A DNA stretch of 36,537 nucleotides from assembly GCA_903847405.1 (NCBI GenBank), contig CAINDP010000059.1, positions 1 through 36,537 on the forward strand. The letters run 5' to 3'. The DNA is from an uncultured Myxococcales bacterium. Lineage in GTDB: Bacteria > Myxococcota_A > UBA9042 > DTJE01. Shown here in pieces: positions 32,755 to 36,537 of the stretch; positions within the stretch are counted from its first letter, which is position 1, and every line of letters starts with the position of its first letter. Both the position numbers and the translations under genes were made by a program. Below the pieces are notes generated by a model. That model was not told where the DNA came from, made no database searches, and saw only the letters and a program-made list of their open reading frames with translations.

Positions 32755-34851
32755 ATGTCCGTGTCGGCCCGTTCCTGCGTTTCCCGACGCCTGGCCGTGG
32801 TCCTGGCCGCCTTTCTGGCGCTGGTGGGCACGGCCTGCGGCGGTGCCGGTGCCGGCCCGGACGTTCCGGATGCCCTGGTCGCCGACGCCCCCGCCGATGT
32901 CCACGGCGACGCGGACGTGCCTGCCGATCCCTTCCGCTTCGAGGTCACCTCCCACACCCTCCCGGACGGCCTCACGGGCATCGCGACGGCGGCCTTCACC
33001 ACGCTGTCCCACGAGTTCGCGCCGATCCCGGTGGACCCGAAGTACACCCACGTCCTGAACTGGCAGATGACCGCGTTCCTGCCGCCCTACCGCGTCGCGA
33101 TGTGGACCTGGGGGCCCGTCGTCCTGTACAGCGACGACCTCGACGTGCTGGTGTTCTCGCCGATGGACCATTTCTTCGGCAGCATCATGATGTTCGAAGG
33201 CGGCCAAATCCGGCACGGGCTCCACGGCGACGTGGCGTCGGTGCCGGCGGGCTTCACCCAGCGCTTCCTGAAGGTGGAAGGCCGGGGCATCAACGCGACG
33301 ATGGAGGCCTGGGGCGAGCGGATGCGCCAGGACCACGGCCGCGCCCGGACCGACCGGTATGCCGACGCGGGCCTGTCCACCCTGGGCTACTGGACCGACA
33401 ACGGCGCGTACTACTACTACCGTACCGAGGACGGGAAGACCTTCGAGGACACCTTGCTGGACGTGAAGGCCGAGGCCGACACCCTGGGGATCCCATACGG
33501 CCACCTGCAGATCGATTCGTGGTGGTACCCGAAGCGGCCCGGCAAGGTCCCCGGAGCCAACGGCGGGACGATCACCTGGGAACCCAAGCCCGAAGTGTTT
33601 CCCGAGGGCCTCGCCAGTTTCCGCCAGCGCCTGGGCCTGCCGCTGGTGGCCCACAACCGCTGGTACGCCCCGGACACGCCCTACCGGGACCGGTTCACGT
33701 TCCAGGACGGCGACGAGATGTCCTTCCCGACGGATCGGAAGATGTTCGAGGAACTGATGGGCCACTGCGTGGACTGGGGCATCGAAACCTACGAACAGGA
33801 CTGGTTTTCGGCCCAGTGGTGGGGCGTGCCCTGGCTGCGGGCCGACGTGGATCGCGGCGAGGACTTCGTCGCCAACATCGCCATCCCCGCCGCGGCACGG
33901 GGCGTCACGGTCCAGATGTGCATGGCCGAGGCCAGCCACCTGATGTCCGCCCTGGACCACCCCAACGTCACCACGATCCGCACCTCGAACGACTATGCCG
34001 TCAGCCTGTCCAAGGAATCGTACTGGCCGCAGTTCCACACGGCCGGGATGCTGGCCTGGGCCGTGGGCGTGCTGCCCTTCAAGGACAACTTCCAGTCCGA
34101 CGAGCGGGTCGGGCAGGCGGAAGCGCTGATCGCCGCCCTTTCCGCCGGGATCGTGGCCGTCGGCGATGGCCTGGGGCGCATGAAGACGGAATACGTGCTG
34201 GCGACCTGCCGGGCCGATGGCCTGCTGCTGAAGCCCGACCGTCCCGCGACGCCGACCGACACCATGTTCTTCGAACACCGGCGTCCCTACCTGACGTCCA
34301 CCTACAGCGACCGTTCCGGCCTGGGGCGCTGGACATACTTCGCGGCCTACCTCATCGCGTCCGAGCATCCCGAGCGCACGGACGACGACCGCCTTTGGTC
34401 GATGTTCGCGTTCGAAACCGACGATGCGGTCGGGCAGACCTTCTACTTCCCGGAAACCGTGGACGACTGGCACGTGGACCTGGCGGCCGACCTGGGGATT
34501 GCCGACCGGCGCGTCGCCTACGACTGGCGCACGGGCCAGGCGCGGGTGGTCGAGGGGCGGTTCGATCTGCCGGCCATCCAGCACGAGTACGACTTCGCAT
34601 ACCTGGTGCTGGCGCCGGTGCTGGCCAACGGCCTGGCGCTGATCGGCGAAACCGGGAAGTACGTGACCGTCGCCGATCGGCGGTTCACCGACGTGACGGT
34701 GGAGGCGGACGCGATCCGCGTGACCCTTTCCGGCAAGGTCGGTGAGGACGTTACGGTCCGGGCCTTCGACGCGACCGCCGGAGCCCTGCTGCCTGCGGTG
34801 ACGGTGACGATCGGCGCGGGGGGGACGGCGGTGGCGGTGCTGTCGCGGTAG
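32755..34851 (+). CDS. Secreted TIM-barrel glycosidase-like lipoprotein
   Basis: A 698-aa lipoprotein with lipobox VGTAC and an Asp/Pro/Ala-rich linker. The central part reads like a clan GH-D (GH27/31/36) alpha-glycosidase barrel: LGYWTDNGAYYYY, LQIDSWWYPK, a likely nucleophile Asp349 in ETYEQDWF, and a likely acid/base Asp413 in IRTSNDY. A beta-rich C-terminal domain follows. It would cleave an external alpha-linked glycan or oligosaccharide. I do not recognise a specific family, and the two catalytic calls are by analogy. The ATG at 32755 has GGAGGG about 7 nt upstream; a GTG two codons earlier is a poorer choice. It ends 10 nt from the convergent MYXO-CTERM-like gene. Confidence 0.65.
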   Translation: MSVSARSCVSRRLAVVLAAFLALVGTACGGAGAGPDVPDALVADAPADVHGDADVPADPFRFEVTSHTLPDGLTGIATAAFTTLSHEFAPIPVDPKYTHVLNWQMTAFLPPYRVAMWTWGPVVLYSDDLDVLVFSPMDHFFGSIMMFEGGQIRHGLHGDVASVPAGFTQRFLKVEGRGINATMEAWGERMRQDHGRARTDRYADAGLSTLGYWTDNGAYYYYRTEDGKTFEDTLLDVKAEADTLGIPYGHLQIDSWWYPKRPGKVPGANGGTITWEPKPEVFPEGLASFRQRLGLPLVAHNRWYAPDTPYRDRFTFQDGDEMSFPTDRKMFEELMGHCVDWGIETYEQDWFSAQWWGVPWLRADVDRGEDFVANIAIPAAARGVTVQMCMAEASHLMSALDHPNVTTIRTSNDYAVSLSKESYWPQFHTAGMLAWAVGVLPFKDNFQSDERVGQAEALIAALSAGIVAVGDGLGRMKTEYVLATCRADGLLLKPDRPATPTDTMFFEHRRPYLTSTYSDRSGLGRWTYFAAYLIASEHPERTDDDRLWSMFAFETDDAVGQTFYFPETVDDWHVDLAADLGIADRRVAYDWRTGQARVVEGRFDLPAIQHEYDFAYLVLAPVLANGLALIGETGKYVTVADRRFTDVTVEADAIRVTLSGKVGEDVTVRAFDATAGALLPAVTVTIGAGGTAVAVLSR

Positions 34852-34861
34852 GGGGCGGGAC

Positions 34862-36537
34862 TCAGCCGCGACGCCGCCGGATGGCCAGGCCCAGCAAGGC
34901 CAGCGCCAGGGGGAACGCCGCCGCCGCACCGGGGACCGCGCCCGCCGTGCAGCCGCCGCTCTTGCCACTGGACGTGATGTCGGCGCCCGTGTCGGCCGCG
35001 ACGGGGACGTCTGCTGCCGGAACATCGCTGGCCAGCACCTCTTCCGCCACCGCCAGGTCGGTCGGGCCCTCGTCGCCTGCCGGTTCCGCGCTGTCCGGCA
35101 TGGGTTCCGGGTTTCCGCCCACCGGCATGTGCGTGCGGGCGTTCGGCGACCGGTTGCCGCCCAGGCCCAGGTCGAAGTACCGTCCCATCCAGTAGGACGC
35201 CAGCAGGTCGCCGCCCGGGTTCAGCATCCGCGCCGAGCCTCCGCCGTTCACCTCGAAGGGATTGGACCGGGCGTTGAAGTTCGAGTTGGGGCGGATGGAC
35301 GGGTCCAGGGACTGGGTGGCCAGCACCTTGCCGTTGCGGTCACGACCCGCGATCGTGATGACGGTCGTACCGTCGATGGCCAGGCAGGAACCCGCCGCGA
35401 TTTCGGTGTCGTCGCAGTTGATCCGCGAGTCGTCCCAGTACCCGCCGCTGAGCGGGTCGCCGGCAGGGTACGCCGCCAGCGATTGCGCCAGGTCATCCGC
35501 CACCGCCTGGCGGTCGGTCTTGTCCGTCGCGGCCAGATACAGCGAATGCCACAGGGCCTGGCGGGAATTCGACGCGGCCATCGTCACGCCCGTCGGCGCC
35601 CACCACCCGTCCTCCAGGTAGCGCCGCAGCGGCGCCCGGACGGCGTCGTCGGTTTCCAGGTACAGCCCCAGGAACAGGGCCACGCCGGTCATGTCCGGGA
35701 CGTCCGTGTTCGTGTTCAGGCCCATGTACAGGTACGAAACGGCGTCCGGTCCGTCGAAGGCCTGCATCATGGCCAGGAAGCCGCGATCGCCCAGCAGTTC
35801 CCGGTACAGGTAGTCCTGGACCTCGTCGTCGCCGGTGACGTGGTGGATCGACGACAGGATCGCATAGGCCATGAACAGGTTGAATACGTTGAAGGCCTTG
35901 GAGCCTTCGGGCATGTAGATCTTCTCCATCGAGAACGGGTTCAGGTCGTGGTACATCGTGGGCCGCCCGTCGGCGTCCATGATGATCAGGTCGTACAGGC
36001 CTTCGCCCGACAGCCCCTCCAGGCCCAGGATCTCGCGTCGGACCTTGAGGACCTGGAACACTCCTCGAACGTCGTCGCGCATGCGCTGGACCAGCGCCTG
36101 GTCCACGTCCGGATCCCCCGCCAGGGCGTCGTACAGCGCGACCATGCCGAACATCTGCCCGACCAGTTGGTCCTTGGAGGCCGAGTCGATCCAGGTCCAG
36201 GTCCCCGGGGGAAGGACGCCCGCCGAGTTGTCCGCGCGGTACGAGCCGTTGTCCTTCGGGCGGGGCAGGGGGCCCTGATCGTCCTTCAGGGGCACGGGGG
36301 CCGGCTGCGCGCCCGGAATCGGCGGTGCGCCCACCTCGGCCAGATCGTCATTGCCCAGGCGCTGGATGCCCCGGGCCACGACGCCGTTGCCGCCGATCAC
36401 CGTGTAGAAGACGTGCCAGGATTCGGCGGCGCGCACCACGCGGGCCCGTGCGGTCGCCAGGGCCTGGGGTGTTCCGCCGTCGCGCTTGAGGACGCGGTAT
36501 TCGTAGGCCGCGGACGCCAGCGCGATGCCTCCGAAGA
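34862..36537 (-). CDS. Secreted protein with MYXO-CTERM-like anchor (5' truncated)
   Basis: At least 558 residues; the frame stays open to the right edge and the sequence there (FGGIALASAAYEYRVLKRDG) reads as coding, so the real start lies outside. The GTG at 36439 is only an internal codon. The C-terminus has an acidic Ala/Pro linker, SGKSGGC, a hydrophobic helix (FPLALALLGLAI) and a final RRRRG. This is the tripartite form of MYXO-CTERM sorting signals, in which the Cys is thought to be processed and lipidated for surface display. The main part is helix-rich with conserved-looking YHDLNPFSMEKIYMPEGSKA and DDGW-like turns. I do not recognise its family. It faces the glycosidase-like gene, so a shared role at the cell surface is possible. 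Confidence 0.8.
   Translation of the reverse strand, partial: FGGIALASAAYEYRVLKRDGGTPQALATARARVVRAAESWHVFYTVIGGNGVVARGIQRLGNDDLAEVGAPPIPGAQPAPVPLKDDQGPLPRPKDNGSYRADNSAGVLPPGTWTWIDSASKDQLVGQMFGMVALYDALAGDPDVDQALVQRMRDDVRGVFQVLKVRREILGLEGLSGEGLYDLIIMDADGRPTMYHDLNPFSMEKIYMPEGSKAFNVFNLFMAYAILSSIHHVTGDDEVQDYLYRELLGDRGFLAMMQAFDGPDAVSYLYMGLNTNTDVPDMTGVALFLGLYLETDDAVRAPLRRYLEDGWWAPTGVTMAASNSRQALWHSLYLAATDKTDRQAVADDLAQSLAAYPAGDPLSGGYWDDSRINCDDTEIAAGSCLAIDGTTVITIAGRDRNGKVLATQSLDPSIRPNSNFNARSNPFEVNGGGSARMLNPGGDLLASYWMGRYFDLGLGGNRSPNARTHMPVGGNPEPMPDSAEPAGDEGPTDLAVAEEVLASDVPAADVPVAADTGADITSSGKSGGCTAGAVPGAAAAFPLALALLGLAIRRRRG

Noticed and set aside
28195-35025. Very long minus-strand open frame (over 2200 codons) across the peptidase, transporter, kinase and glycosidase genes
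   Set aside because: It is the GC-driven antisense shadow of well-supported plus-strand genes. It is Arg/His/Gln/Gly-rich with no domain, no ribosome site and no signal.

Overview
GC-rich, densely packed chromosomal DNA (most gaps under 200 bp, many ATGA overlaps) from a Gram-negative bacterium. The best lineage guess is Myxococcota, Bradymonadota or a related uncultured 'deltaproteobacterial' group. The support is two Hanks-type Ser/Thr kinases with N-terminal zinc ribbons, many two-component proteins, a Cys-rich lipoprotein of myxobacterial style, a FadL-type outer-membrane protein, several lipoproteins, and a C-terminal tail of MYXO-CTERM type (Gly-Cys, hydrophobic helix, Arg cluster) on the last gene. 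No rRNA, tRNA, CRISPR array, transposase or phage gene was seen.

Layout. 1-4.6 kb: the start of an exported protein running off the left edge, a 27-Cys lipoprotein, then a VKOR-DsbA disulfide catalyst, lgt and an amidohydrolase lipoprotein, which together form an envelope-protein maturation block. 4.7-8.9 kb: a Ser/Thr kinase with a CXXCH-bearing external loop, divergent from a PhoB/PhoR-like pair. 9.0-17.3 kb: a tightly coupled set encoding an SGNH-like protein, an MBOAT acyltransferase, an acyl carrier protein and an acetoacetyl-CoA-synthetase-like ligase, i.e. the four parts of a Dlt-type surface acylation machine with an unusual ligase. A PAS hybrid kinase and a REC-GGDEF diguanylate cyclase follow. 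17.3-19.0 kb: a membrane histidine kinase with a receiver, on the opposite strand. 19.2-22.2 kb: a GMC flavoprotein, a Tat-signal small subunit and a seven-haem lipoprotein cytochrome, probably one periplasmic dehydrogenase. 22.4-28.1 kb: an ABC transporter of the SbmA/YddA/ABCD type, a 68-aa Cys-rich protein, a FadL-like porin, a GT-C-like membrane protein and a TetR regulator. 28.2-36.5 kb: an M2/M3-type metallopeptidase lipoprotein, a MATE-like transporter, a second Ser/Thr kinase, a TIM-barrel glycosidase-like lipoprotein and a truncated MYXO-CTERM-like protein.

The item most worth following is the Dlt-like cassette together with an ~82-bp structured repeat. One copy lies in front of the acylation operon, and two tandem copies lie in front of the diguanylate cyclase gene. 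The copies keep the loop sequences while the stem bases change in a compensating way, which suggests a cis-acting RNA (or a DNA site) shared by surface acylation and c-di-GMP signalling. Other notable non-coding structures are a duplicated GGGGACAGACACCG repeat of REP type, inverted repeats in two divergent promoter regions, a hairpin in the leader of the phoB-like gene, and a degenerate CCACGT tandem repeat near the left edge.
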